The position numbers and the translations under genes are program-made. Shown here piece by piece: positions 46,994 to 55,446 of a stretch of DNA of 64,000 bases. The first letter of the stretch is position 1, and every line of letters starts with the position of its first letter. The DNA comes from JAAZHD01 sp012510895 (GTDB lineage Bacteria > Bacillota > Clostridia > Caldicoprobacterales > DTU083). The stretch lies in NCBI GenBank assembly GCA_050951465.1, contig JBMNJC010000002.1:1-64000 (forward strand), given 5' to 3'. The notes under the pieces are model-generated. The model did not search any database, had not been told where the DNA came from, and saw only the letters and a list, made by a program, of their open reading frames with translations.

Positions 46994-47755
46994 ATGGATG
47001 CTATAGCTGCTTATTTTGATAATTTCAAAAACATCATTGATAAAGTGGTTAAAACTCAGTCAGAAGCACTGCATCAGGGGGCAAGGATAATAAGCGATGC
47101 CGTTCTTAAGGGTAACAATATATTTGCCTTTGGCTGCAGTCATGCAGGGCTTTTAGCCTTGGAATTATATTACCGTACAGGCGGCATGGCTCTGGTCAAT
47201 CCAATTAAGGCTCCCGGATTGAACCTTGATATCGATCCTGCGACTATGACCAGTCAGATAGAGCGTTTATCGGATTACGGAAGGATAATACTTGACAATC
47301 AGCCGATTGGGTCCGGTGATGTTCTAATTATTCACTCAGTATCCGGACGTAATACTGTAACAGTGGATATGGCATTACGCGGAAAAGAAATCGGAGCGAC
47401 AATAATAGCGCTGACCAGCCTGGAAACGGCCAATCAGGTCAAATCCCGTCATCCCAGCGGAAAGAGCCTTCACCATATTGCAGATTTGGTGCTGGATAAT
47501 TGCGGCTGCCTGGGAGATGCCTCTCTGGAAATTCCAAATGTGCCGGAGAAAGTAGCGCCTACCTCTACAGCAGTAGGAGCTGCAATGCTGAATGCCATGA
47601 TGGCCCAGGCCGTCGCTTTGATAACTCAAGCGGGAGCCATTGCGCCTGTTTTTGTATCTGCCAATCTGGATCACGGGGACGCCCATAATAAAGCAATGCT
47701 TGAAAAATACAAAGACAATATATTCTATATGGGCCATCACAGGAAAAACTCCTAA
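46994..47755 (+). CDS. SIS-domain sugar isomerase-like protein (UPF0309 type), copy 1
   Basis: This 253-residue protein has an SIS fold: IFAFGCSHAGLLALELYYRTGG near residues 41-62, VLIIHSVSGRNTVTVDMAL near 113-131, then a Thr/Ser-rich loop ALTSLETANQV and the tail GDAHNKAMLEKY. SIS domains bind phosphosugars; UPF0309-like members are thought to be sugar-phosphate isomerases or binding proteins. Its place after the GlcNAc-kinase-like gene suggests action on an amino-sugar phosphate. The ribosome binding site AAAGGAG is 14 bases from the ATG, rather far. Confidence 0.85.
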   Translation: MDAIAAYFDNFKNIIDKVVKTQSEALHQGARIISDAVLKGNNIFAFGCSHAGLLALELYYRTGGMALVNPIKAPGLNLDIDPATMTSQIERLSDYGRIILDNQPIGSGDVLIIHSVSGRNTVTVDMALRGKEIGATIIALTSLETANQVKSRHPSGKSLHHIADLVLDNCGCLGDASLEIPNVPEKVAPTSTAVGAAMLNAMMAQAVALITQAGAIAPVFVSANLDHGDAHNKAMLEKYKDNIFYMGHHRKNS

Positions 47756-47800
47756 TGAAAGATAGGGAAAACAGAGCAAGAATTAAGGAGGAAATATTCG

Positions 47801-48535
47801 ATGAAACTGATGGAAAGATACTGGAAAGAGATAGATAACCTATATGAAAAGGTTAAATCAACTCAGAAGGAAAATATTATAAAGGCAGGTCAGTTGATAG
47901 CAGATGCGGTGGATAAGGGTGCTTGTGTACATATCCATGATTCCGGGCACATAATAGATTCGGAATTAATCTATCGGGGCGGCGGTTTAATTCTCTATAA
48001 GAAATTTAAATATAATTTAGTGGTTGAGAATCCTGTACGCAAGAGGGACCGATCTGATATGGATACCTCAATGGAAGGATTAGCAGCCTATGCTCTTAAA
48101 GCTTCCGGCGCCAGACCCGGCGATGTATTTATTTTGGGCTCTGTATCGGGGCGTACTTTCAGAGTGGTTGATCTGGCGTATGAAGCCAAAAAATTAGGGA
48201 TGAAGATTATCGTTGTTACTTCCATGTCCTATGCGACTTCAGTGGACAGTCCTCATTCAAGCGGTAAAAAATTATATGAATTGGCTGATATTGTAATTGA
48301 TAATTGTGCTCCTGCAGCAGAAGCCATGATGGAAGTGGAAGGGTTGGATGCCAGGCTCTGTGCAGCATCCGGTTTGTCCGCAGCCTTTATTCTGTGGAGT
48401 GTGACCACCGTAGTGGTGGAAGAATTATTAAAACGAGGTAAAAAACCAGGAGTTCTTAAAAGCGCCAATTTTCCCGGAGGAACCGAGTACAATAAAACAT
48501 ATGTGGAACCCAGGTACGAAAGAGAAGGGCTGTAA
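47801..48535 (+). CDS. SIS-domain sugar isomerase-like protein (UPF0309 type), copy 2
   Basis: This 244-residue protein is related to the preceding one in order of motifs: VHIHDSGHIIDSELIYRGGG near residues 43-62, VFILGSVSGRTFRVVDLAYEA near 108-128, VVTSMSYATSVDSPHSSGKKL, and the tail GGTEYNKTYVEPRYE. Sequence identity is low, so the pair is not a recent duplication and may form a heteromer. AAGGAGG precedes ATG, 45 bases after copy 1. It is the last gene of the operon. Confidence 0.85.
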   Translation: MKLMERYWKEIDNLYEKVKSTQKENIIKAGQLIADAVDKGACVHIHDSGHIIDSELIYRGGGLILYKKFKYNLVVENPVRKRDRSDMDTSMEGLAAYALKASGARPGDVFILGSVSGRTFRVVDLAYEAKKLGMKIIVVTSMSYATSVDSPHSSGKKLYELADIVIDNCAPAAEAMMEVEGLDARLCAASGLSAAFILWSVTTVVVEELLKRGKKPGVLKSANFPGGTEYNKTYVEPRYEREGL

Positions 48536-48579
48536 AGACTTGTGTGCCGAAAAATAAGATAAGAATTAACACAACAAAT

Positions 48580-48610
48580 AAGAGGCTGGATAATGGGATC
48601 CAGCCTCTTT
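48580..48610. terminator. Bidirectional terminator between convergent genes
   Basis: AAGAGGCTGGA (48580-48590) pairs perfectly with TCCAGCCTCTT (48599-48609) around an 8-base loop. It lies between the SIS gene (plus, ends 48535) and the NDH-2 gene (minus, ends 48649), and T-rich sequence follows on either strand. Confidence 0.85.
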
Positions 48611-48648
48611 AACTATATTTTTGATTTCCGAAATTCAAACTCCGTCTG

Positions 48649-50454
48649 CTACAGCCTCCAACCCTTCAGAAAATGGATTCCTCTGTTGCGCTGGAAATAT
48701 CGTAATTGATGTTTGAGCCACGGCATGAGATAATGATCGGCTCCAAGCACCCTGCCGGCGCCGGCAAGCATGGCGAAGGAAGCCCAGATATACCACCAGT
48801 CATACAACCCGGTGCTCAGCAGAAAGTTTATGTTCATGCCTATGGACAATATCGCCGCCAGGAAGGTAAATATCCCTAATATAAATGCTGCAGCCAAACC
48901 CAGCTCTATAATCAGTATCATTCGCTGGAAGAACATATTATTTGGATAAATGACTGTTTCTACAAACCAGGCATACCAATCCGGTGTGTGATCACTGATA
49001 AGAGAAATAAGTCCTCCTTCTGCAGTAGCCGCGCTTGTTGCGTCAGCAGCAGTGGCACCGCTTGTACCATTTACACCGCCTAAGACATCGTTCGTCCACC
49101 AGCCGCTGTTGACCTTATCAAGACCGGATAAAAGCCATTTATAGCCCAGGTAAATCCGCAAGGGAACAAGCCAGAACCGGAAGCTTCTTTCTTTTACATG
49201 GCTGATGACGGATTCTGCAAAGAAATTATATGTTCTGTTGGAATGAAGCAATTCATGAGTAATATAAGACCAGCACAGTTCCAAGCCGCCAATACCAAAT
49301 AGATAATGCAGATTCACCAGGTGCTTTACAATAATTGCCAGAAAACCCGACATCATTGGAACACCGCTTAACTGGGCCACGCCGTAAGTAGAACCGATGG
49401 AAATCATGACTCCGTGAAGTTTAGGGTTAAATGCTTTCTTTTCCTTACCCAGTATATCAGCAGCTATGTTTTCGGCAGCGTTATGTCCTGACTGGAGAGC
49501 AGTTTCCACCAAAGGAGGCAGAACTTCTCCCTTTTCATTGGTAAACTGCATATTGTCTCCTACTGCATAAACATAGGGATATTCTACTGTCTGACAGTAT
49601 TCATTTACAATAATACGGTTTCTTTTGCCCTGACTGACACCCAGTTTATTGACAATGCTGTTGGCTTGAATACCGCCGGCCCATATTAATGTTCTGGTTG
49701 GGAACTCTTCACCGCTTTTTATTGAAAATGAATCGGGGGTTACATTTGTAATCGGAGAATTGGTCAAAATTTCTACACCGTGTTTTTCCATGTATCTGAC
49801 TGACTTCTTTATCAGCTTGTCATTAATGATTGGCAGAATAGTAGGAAGAGCTTCCACCAGCAATAATCTGATCTCATTCCGGTCAATGCCGTATTCCCGG
49901 CATAGGGCAGGCATCCATTGTATAAATTCTCCCATCAGTTCAACGCCGGTAAAGCCCCCGCCGCCTACTGCAAAGGTAAGCAGCTCCTTACGCTTTTTCG
50001 GGTCTGTCTCAGAGGCAGCTTTGCGAAACATTTCCCGTATATGTTTGTGAATAGTTTTGGCATCTTCAAGGGACCATAAAGTAAATGCATTTTCCTCCAT
50101 GCCTGGAATTCCGAAATATGCCGGTTCGCTGCCCAGCCCAAAAATCAAATAATCAAAAGGGTACTCTCTTGTTTCCGAGAACAGCTTTTTTTCCTTAAGA
50201 TCAGCATTAGTTATTTTATCCTGTACAAATTTCACTTTAGTATACTGAAGCACATGTCTTATGGAAACCTGTACGCCGCCGGGTTCGATTCTATGTCCGG
50301 CAATCTCGTGCAATTCGGTCAAGAGAGTATGATGATCATTCTGGTCGATCAATATTATCTCAACATCATTCCGCTTTTTTAATTTCCGATGCAAGGTTTT
50401 AGCTGCTTCCAGCCCGGCATAGCCTGCACCAAGAATTATAATCCTCTCTGGCAT
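48649..50454 (-). CDS. Type II NADH dehydrogenase fused to a DoxX-like membrane domain
   Basis: This 601-residue protein has FAD-binding GAGYAGLEAAK at residues 8-18, a second dinucleotide fold FAVGGGGFTGVELMGEF near 161-177 (NADH), WAGGIQAN near 261 and YAVGDN near 297, i.e. a complete NDH-2 of about 400 residues. From about 430 onward it has a C-terminal membrane part of the DoxX type with several helices, interrupted by an Ala/Thr-rich low-complexity stretch near 475-492. NDH-2 passes electrons from NADH to quinone without proton pumping. A membrane extension is also found in Ndh2 of the Listeria extracellular electron transfer pathway. It is divergent from three genes of that pathway. AAGGAGG precedes ATG. 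Confidence 0.92.
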   Translation of the reverse strand: MPERIIILGAGYAGLEAAKTLHRKLKKRNDVEIILIDQNDHHTLLTELHEIAGHRIEPGGVQVSIRHVLQYTKVKFVQDKITNADLKEKKLFSETREYPFDYLIFGLGSEPAYFGIPGMEENAFTLWSLEDAKTIHKHIREMFRKAASETDPKKRKELLTFAVGGGGFTGVELMGEFIQWMPALCREYGIDRNEIRLLLVEALPTILPIINDKLIKKSVRYMEKHGVEILTNSPITNVTPDSFSIKSGEEFPTRTLIWAGGIQANSIVNKLGVSQGKRNRIIVNEYCQTVEYPYVYAVGDNMQFTNEKGEVLPPLVETALQSGHNAAENIAADILGKEKKAFNPKLHGVMISIGSTYGVAQLSGVPMMSGFLAIIVKHLVNLHYLFGIGGLELCWSYITHELLHSNRTYNFFAESVISHVKERSFRFWLVPLRIYLGYKWLLSGLDKVNSGWWTNDVLGGVNGTSGATAADATSAATAEGGLISLISDHTPDWYAWFVETVIYPNNMFFQRMILIIELGLAAAFILGIFTFLAAILSIGMNINFLLSTGLYDWWYIWASFAMLAGAGRVLGADHYLMPWLKHQLRYFQRNRGIHFLKGWRL

Positions 50455-50685
50455 GTCAGTTTTTCCTCCTTATTGTTTTAACAAAAGCATATCGATTTAA
50501 CACTTTCCTGCTATTTTGCCGCTAATTTTAACATAGTTGCATACAAGAATGCAATGGTTAGTTTATGGATTAAAACGTCCTCCTATTTTTCTTCCCTTCA
50601 TGCACATAATATGATACGATATGACAAGAAAATCGTCTTGTTTATTGTTCATTCAGGGTCGAAAAATGTGTCAAGATCTATCTTA

Positions 50686-50699
50686 AGGTTTATAAACCT
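50686..50699. promoter_or_regulatory. Perfect 14-bp palindrome upstream of the NusG-II gene
   Basis: AGGTTTATAAACCT is fully self-complementary and ends 43 bases before ATG 50743, in the divergent intergenic region. It is a candidate operator. On the minus strand a TTGCAT and TAAAAT pair 18 bases apart (about 50530-50560) may serve the NDH-2 gene. Confidence 0.4.
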
Positions 50700-50742
50700 A
50701 TTATGAGCTTTTGAAACTTTTTTAACAGAGGAAGTTTTATTG

Positions 50743-51147
50743 ATGATACCGAAAATTCCCCTTAAATTCGGTGATGTTTTAGTATATGTTTTTATTCTCA
50801 TATTAATAGGAGGAAGCTTTGCGGGTTTGCATTACATGGGAAAAGGCTCTCTGAATAATCAGGTTGCTGTGGAGGTTAACGGCACCCTGTGGGGAACCTA
50901 TGACATCCCGGCAGGCAGCGAAGTTAAAGAACTTCGTATTGAAGATGAAGAAGGGAATTATAATGTGGTAGTCATTACAAGCGAAGGCACATATATTGAG
51001 GAAGCCAATTGTCCGGATCAAATTTGTGTCAACTGGGGAAAGATAAACAGACCCGGGCAAACCATTGTATGCCTGCCGCACAGATTGGTAATAAGCATAA
51101 TTGGAAATCAGGGAGGAGAACCGCCGCTGGACGATATTTCGTCTTAG
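50743..51147 (+). CDS. NusG domain II-containing membrane protein (EetA-like)
   Basis: From ATG 50743 this encodes 134 residues: one N-terminal membrane helix at about 10-30, then an extracytoplasmic NusG-II domain with CPDQICVNWGKINRPGQ near 88-104 and IVCLPHRLVISI near 106-117. In Firmicutes this small protein sits beside Gx-type permeases and polyprenyl synthetases. In Listeria the equivalent set includes EetA/EetB of flavin-based extracellular electron transfer. The next gene starts within 16 bases, so they are coupled. The EetA role is inferred from family and order. Confidence 0.85.
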   Translation: MIPKIPLKFGDVLVYVFILILIGGSFAGLHYMGKGSLNNQVAVEVNGTLWGTYDIPAGSEVKELRIEDEEGNYNVVVITSEGTYIEEANCPDQICVNWGKINRPGQTIVCLPHRLVISIIGNQGGEPPLDDISS

Positions 51148-51162
51148 CATTTGGATGAGTTT

Positions 51163-51678
51163 ATGGAGAGAATCGGCAAACTTGTACTAATGGCATTATT
51201 GTTATCTGTTGCTCTTGTGCTTCACTACATCGAGAGTTTTTTTCCGCCGCTGGCGCCCGGGGCAAAACTTGGACTGGCTAATATAATAACAATTACATCC
51301 TTACATTTGCTTGGTTTTAAGGAATCTATGGCAATTGTATTGATGCGTTCTGTTTTGGGACCGATTCTGGGCGGAAGCCCTACAGGAATACTGTTCAGTC
51401 TGGCAGGCGGAACCCTAAGCTGTATCGTCATGTCGTTGCTTTATTATCGTTTTCGCCGGCATTTCAGCCTTCCCGGAATCAGTGTCGCAGGAGCGGTATT
51501 TCACAATATAGGCCAGATGCTTATGGCTTCCCTGATTTACGGTTCTATAGGAATCCTGTTTACCTATTTGCCGATTTTAATGCTGGCCTCTGTTTTTACG
51601 GGCAACTTTATTGGACTGGCATCAAAATACATCATTAAGTTTTTAAGCAGTAAAGCTGTAAATGCTCGTATAGGCTGA
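51163..51678 (+). CDS. Gx transporter family membrane protein (EetB-like; HepS1-type)
   Basis: About 171 residues from ATG 51163, or 175 if TTG 51151 is used; GGATGAG just upstream suits 51163. It has about five membrane helices and the family features APGAKLGLANIITITSLHLLGF near 30-51 and GPILGGSPTGILFSLAGG near 67-84. Databases often name this family heptaprenyl diphosphate synthase component I, but the sequence is that of an integral membrane protein of the ECF-S/Gx type. Position between the NusG-II protein and the polyprenyl synthetase matches EetB. Confidence 0.85.
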   Translation: MERIGKLVLMALLLSVALVLHYIESFFPPLAPGAKLGLANIITITSLHLLGFKESMAIVLMRSVLGPILGGSPTGILFSLAGGTLSCIVMSLLYYRFRRHFSLPGISVAGAVFHNIGQMLMASLIYGSIGILFTYLPILMLASVFTGNFIGLASKYIIKFLSSKAVNARIG

Positions 51679-51695
51679 ATCTGGGAGGTAATCGG

Positions 51696-52670
51696 ATGAT
51701 GGGTATATGGAAAAGACATACAGGTATATATAAGGAAATTGCCAAAGTAGATGAATGCATCCGTCTGGCCCTTAAGTCCAATCAGCAGGTATTAGCAAGC
51801 GCAGTGAATGATCTCCTGTCGGCAGGAGGGAAGCGGATACGTCCCGCTATGGTTCTTTTATCAGGGGGGTTTGGTATAAATAATAATGAAGAAAAGCTGA
51901 TACCTTTGGCTGCAGCCATTGAAATAATGCATATGGCTACCCTGGTTCACGATGATATTATAGATCAGTCTGATCTCCGCAGAGGAAGGCCTACTGTAAG
52001 AAACCGTTGGGGAAATCAAATAGCAGTATTTACCGGAGATTTTTTGTTTGTAAGGGCATTCTCTCTAATAACCCAAAGTGTTTCCCAGGATCATATGCAT
52101 GCCCTTGCCAATACGATAAAGGTAATTTGTGAAGGAGAAATAGATCAATTTCAATCCAGATTTAAGAAGACATTCTCAGAACTTCAATATTTAAAGCGCA
52201 TTGCACGAAAGACGGCTGTGTTATTTGCCTTAAGCTGCCAGGTGGGTGCCATGGAGTCTCAATGTGATGTTGATACTGTGCGAAATCTAAAAAAATTCGG
52301 ATATAATTTCGGAATGGCTTTTCAAATAACCGACGACCTGTTGGATTTGGGGGGAGATCCTGAACTGGCAGGCAAGCCGTTAGGCAGCGATTTCAGGGAA
52401 GGAATATATACGCTGCCTGTAATATATACCATAGCTCATCCTCTTTATAAAGCTCAGATAGAGAAGTTTATAGGGAGGGATGATTTAACGGATTATGATG
52501 TTCTGAAAGTGGGCAGACTGGTTAAGGAAAGCGGCAGCCTGGAAAAATCCAGGAATTTAGCACTTCGTTACCTGGAACGCTGCCATGAGAGCCTTCGCCG
52601 GCTTCCAGATAAGCCTGAAAAGGATGCTTTGAGAGAGCTTCTGGAAGAGACTATAAGCCGCAAGTACTGA
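51696..52670 (+). CDS. Polyprenyl diphosphate synthase (DmkB-like)
   Basis: This 324-residue trans-prenyltransferase has the first Asp-rich motif in LVHDDIIDQSDLRRGRPT near residues 84-101, the second in FQITDDLLDLGGD near 209-221, and GGKRIRPAMVLL near 44-55. It elongates isoprenyl diphosphate to a long chain, probably the menaquinone or demethylmenaquinone side chain used by the linked NDH-2. GGGAGGT precedes ATG, 17 bases after the Gx-transporter gene. The three genes form an operon. Confidence 0.9.
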   Translation: MMGIWKRHTGIYKEIAKVDECIRLALKSNQQVLASAVNDLLSAGGKRIRPAMVLLSGGFGINNNEEKLIPLAAAIEIMHMATLVHDDIIDQSDLRRGRPTVRNRWGNQIAVFTGDFLFVRAFSLITQSVSQDHMHALANTIKVICEGEIDQFQSRFKKTFSELQYLKRIARKTAVLFALSCQVGAMESQCDVDTVRNLKKFGYNFGMAFQITDDLLDLGGDPELAGKPLGSDFREGIYTLPVIYTIAHPLYKAQIEKFIGRDDLTDYDVLKVGRLVKESGSLEKSRNLALRYLERCHESLRRLPDKPEKDALRELLEETISRKY

Positions 52671-52701
52671 TCTGCTGAAAAACGATTTAAAAAATTTACT
52701 C

Positions 52702-52730
52702 TTGATTTGTAAGCAGGAATAGGTTATAAT
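52702..52730 (+). promoter_or_regulatory. Promoter for tRNA-Ala
   Basis: TTGATT (52702-52707), 17 bases, TATAAT (52725-52730), about 40 bases before the tRNA 5' end. Confidence 0.8.
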
Positions 52731-52771
52731 GCTATTCGTAGGTCACATATGACAGTTAACAGAATTAATTT

Positions 52772-52848
52772 GGGGATATGGCGCAGCTGGCTAGCGCGCT
52801 TGACTGGCAGTCAAGAGGTCAGGGGTTCGAATCCCCTTATCTCCACCA
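52772..52848 (+). tRNA. tRNA-Ala, anticodon GGC
   Basis: A full cloverleaf of 77 bases with encoded CCA can be folded: acceptor GGGGATA with TATCTCC, which includes the G3-U70 pair that identifies alanine tRNAs; D stem GCGC/GCGC; anticodon stem CTTGA/TCAAG with loop CTGGCAG (anticodon GGC); T arm AGGGG-TTCGAAT-CCCCT. A terminator follows directly. Confidence 0.95.
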
Positions 52849-52859
52849 ATTTGCAAAGT

Positions 52860-52890
52860 CCGCTAATCGTATGATTAGCGGTTTTATTTT
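52860..52890 (+). terminator. Terminator after tRNA-Ala
   Basis: CCGCTAATC (52860-52868) pairs with GATTAGCGG (52873-52881) with a 4-base loop, then TTTTATTTT. Confidence 0.9.
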
Positions 52891-52905
52891 ACTGTTTTTT
52901 ATGAT

Positions 52906-54108
52906 TTGGTTGAAAGAATTCCTGATATCGGCTGTATAGGACTGACCGGCCAGATGCACGGCGTTCTTTATACGGATCAGAATAATCAGGCCGTAAGCCC
53001 ACTTTATACATGGCAGGACGGACGCGGCGAGCTTATACGCAGGGGGCAAATCAGTTACAGCCGATATGCATCCGAGATTACCGGTTACAAAATGGCTTCC
53101 GGATACGGGATTTTGACTCATTTTAACAATATTGAAAACCGGCTTGTCCCTGACGGGGTACGGTACATAGTTACGATAGCCGATTATATTGCAATCAAAC
53201 TGACCAAAGCAAAATCGCCGCTTATGCATATCAGCCATGCGGCCGCATTGGGCGCCTATGACATCCTGCATGAGAAAATCGATGAAAATGCTTTAAGAAA
53301 ACTTGAAATTGACCCTGCCGTGGTTCCCGAGATAAGCGGTGGATATGTAAAGATCGGCAGTTATAAAGGGCGTTCGGTTTTCTGCGCAATAGGAGACAAT
53401 CAGGCAAGCTTTCTGGGATCAGTACAGAATCCCGAGAAAAGCATTCTGATTAATATTGGCACCGGCAGTCAGGTTTCAGTGTATACAAATGAATTGATCC
53501 ACTGCGACAGCATGGAGTTAAGACCCTTTATGAAGAAGGATTATTTGCTGGTCGGCTCCTCATTGTGCGGCGGATATGCCTATTCCCTGCTTGAAATGTT
53601 TTATAGCAGAGTTCTGAAAATGGCAGGTGTTTCTTACACAGGTTCCCTGATGCCCCATATGGATAAAGCAGCCGAAAAGGCTTATAAGGAAGGCAGAAAT
53701 CCCCTGCGTGTTTCCACAAAGTTCAGCGGGACACGGGAAAATCCATACATAAGGGGAAGCATTAAGAATATCGGCATTGATAATTTCACGCCTGAAGAGC
53801 TCTGTTTAGGCACACTGAGGGGAATAGTGGAAGAATTATGGGAATACTATAAAGCTGCTCTGCCTTTCATAAAGGGAGAAAGAACAACATTGGTAGGATC
53901 CGGCAACAGCATAAAGAAAAGCTCTTTGATGACTTTACTTCTGTCGGAGGCATTCAAACTTCCCTTATTTTTGACCAAACATAAGGAAGAGGCTTCCTAC
54001 GGTGCAGCTTTATACGCTCTTATCGGTGAAGGTGTTTTTGAAGATATAAAACAAGCACAAAGTATCATTCAGTATAAGAAACCGGATCGTATAGGAGGGA
54101 AGCCATGA
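52906..54108 (+). pseudogene. FGGY carbohydrate kinase (sedoheptulokinase-like) lacking its N-terminus
   Basis: The frame is open from 52879 and homology begins at about 52906 with IGLTGQMHGVLY, SPLYTWQDGRG, then CAIGDNQASFLGSV, LINIGTGSQVSVYT and VGSGNSIKKSSLM. This is the FGGY fold, closest in pattern to sedoheptulokinase. The first 60-70 residues, including the phosphate-binding DIGTT motif, are absent. The gene runs straight into the tRNA-Ala terminator with no ribosome binding site; only a TTG is available. It is therefore probably a remnant, though its 3' end still overlaps the next start codon (ATGA). It may represent what is left after recombination at the tRNA. Confidence 0.8.
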
Positions 54109-55373
54109 AAACAATTATCAAAAAGGGTGACCTTATAAAAGGCCTTCCATTTAAATGGAACATGGAAATTCATCATATCAAAGAGGGGGCTTATTGGAGA
54201 GCGTGCAAGGATAATCGTATAAGCGCAGAAATTAATTTTCAAGAAGGAGAATTAACGGTATCGATTGTTTTCAGCAAATATTTGGATCAGCCTGTTCAAC
54301 TTAGCGGTAATGCACAGGAGGGAGATAGTGCTCTAATTTGCAATACCGGTAATCGCATTGCCCTATATATTAACGGCGTAACGGCAGATGAAGACTGGCC
54401 TCTCGGCGAAGCGGATTTGAACGGAGCTATTTGCTTCGATGCAAATATCGAATGCTGCATTCATGATGATTTTAGTTTTTATGAAAAAGAAAAGAAATCC
54501 TTTAAGCCGGAAGAAATTAATAATGTGATGACCTGGCGTCCGAAAGGAAGGAATACAAGCATCGGCGATTGTATGCCTTTCTCCCACGGAGGCATGTATA
54601 GGTTGTTTTATCTGTTTGACCGGCGGCATCATAAAAGCAAATGGGGGCTGGGCGCCCATCAGTGGGGGCAGATTATCACCCGGGATTTTAAAACCTGGCA
54701 AACCTGCCCGATGGCCATATCCATAGATGAGCAGTATGAAGGTTCAATCTGCACCGGTTCCGTCATAGAACATAATGACATCTTTTATGCTTTTTATGCG
54801 GTCAGAATGAGTGACCGAAGCCCTGCAAGGCTTACATATGCAGTAAGCCGCGATTGTGTTCATTTTCAAAAAAGCGGGGAATACATTACCTTACGGCCTC
54901 CCTATGAGCCGGTTTCAGCACGTGATCCCAAGGTTTTTTCCGATGATCAGGGATTATTTCATATGCTTGTTACTACCTCGGTTAACGGCAGAGGCGCTCT
55001 CGCTCACCTTGTATCAGATAATCTGCAGGATTGGATACAGCATGATCCTTTTATTATCCTTGATAGTGCCGCCCAACCGGAATGCCCCGATTATTTTAAG
55101 TTCGGAGATTATTATTATTTGTTATATGGCATTCACGGTGCTGCACACTACTTTTATTCCCGCAATCCCTTTGGCCCCTGGGCTGCACCGGTGGATAATA
55201 TTGTGGCTCATAAAAAACTTAGGGTTCCCAAAGCTGCTGTCTTGAACGAAAGGTTGGTGTTTGCAGGGTTTATTGCTGACAGCGATGGTAATTATGGCGG
55301 TCATATTGAATTGTATGAGGCAAAACCGGCGTGCGAAAACAACGGCCGACTGGTGTTTCAGCTTCTGAAATAG
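54105..55373 (+). CDS. Clan GH-J type glycosidase (GH32/GH43-like five-bladed propeller)
   Basis: This 422-residue protein starts with a beta-sandwich-like N-terminal region (about 1-140), then a propeller with GDCMPFSHGGMYRLFYLFD near residue 153 (Asp nucleophile position), SARDPKVF near 270 (Arg-Asp-Pro) and PECPDYFKFGDYYYLLYG near 325 (Glu-Cys, acid/base). This triad order is that of GH32. Members cleave beta-fructosides, but this subgroup (GLGAHQWGQIITRDFKTW) has no assigned substrate I know. No signal peptide is seen. GGAGGG precedes ATG, which overlaps the stop of the truncated kinase. Confidence 0.78.
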   Translation: MKTIIKKGDLIKGLPFKWNMEIHHIKEGAYWRACKDNRISAEINFQEGELTVSIVFSKYLDQPVQLSGNAQEGDSALICNTGNRIALYINGVTADEDWPLGEADLNGAICFDANIECCIHDDFSFYEKEKKSFKPEEINNVMTWRPKGRNTSIGDCMPFSHGGMYRLFYLFDRRHHKSKWGLGAHQWGQIITRDFKTWQTCPMAISIDEQYEGSICTGSVIEHNDIFYAFYAVRMSDRSPARLTYAVSRDCVHFQKSGEYITLRPPYEPVSARDPKVFSDDQGLFHMLVTTSVNGRGALAHLVSDNLQDWIQHDPFIILDSAAQPECPDYFKFGDYYYLLYGIHGAAHYFYSRNPFGPWAAPVDNIVAHKKLRVPKAAVLNERLVFAGFIADSDGNYGGHIELYEAKPACENNGRLVFQLLK

Positions 55374-55446
55374 TTAAAAAATTTATAATAAATTTCTTCC
55401 TTCAGGTAAAAATATATTATGAATAAAGATATAAGGAGGAAGATAA

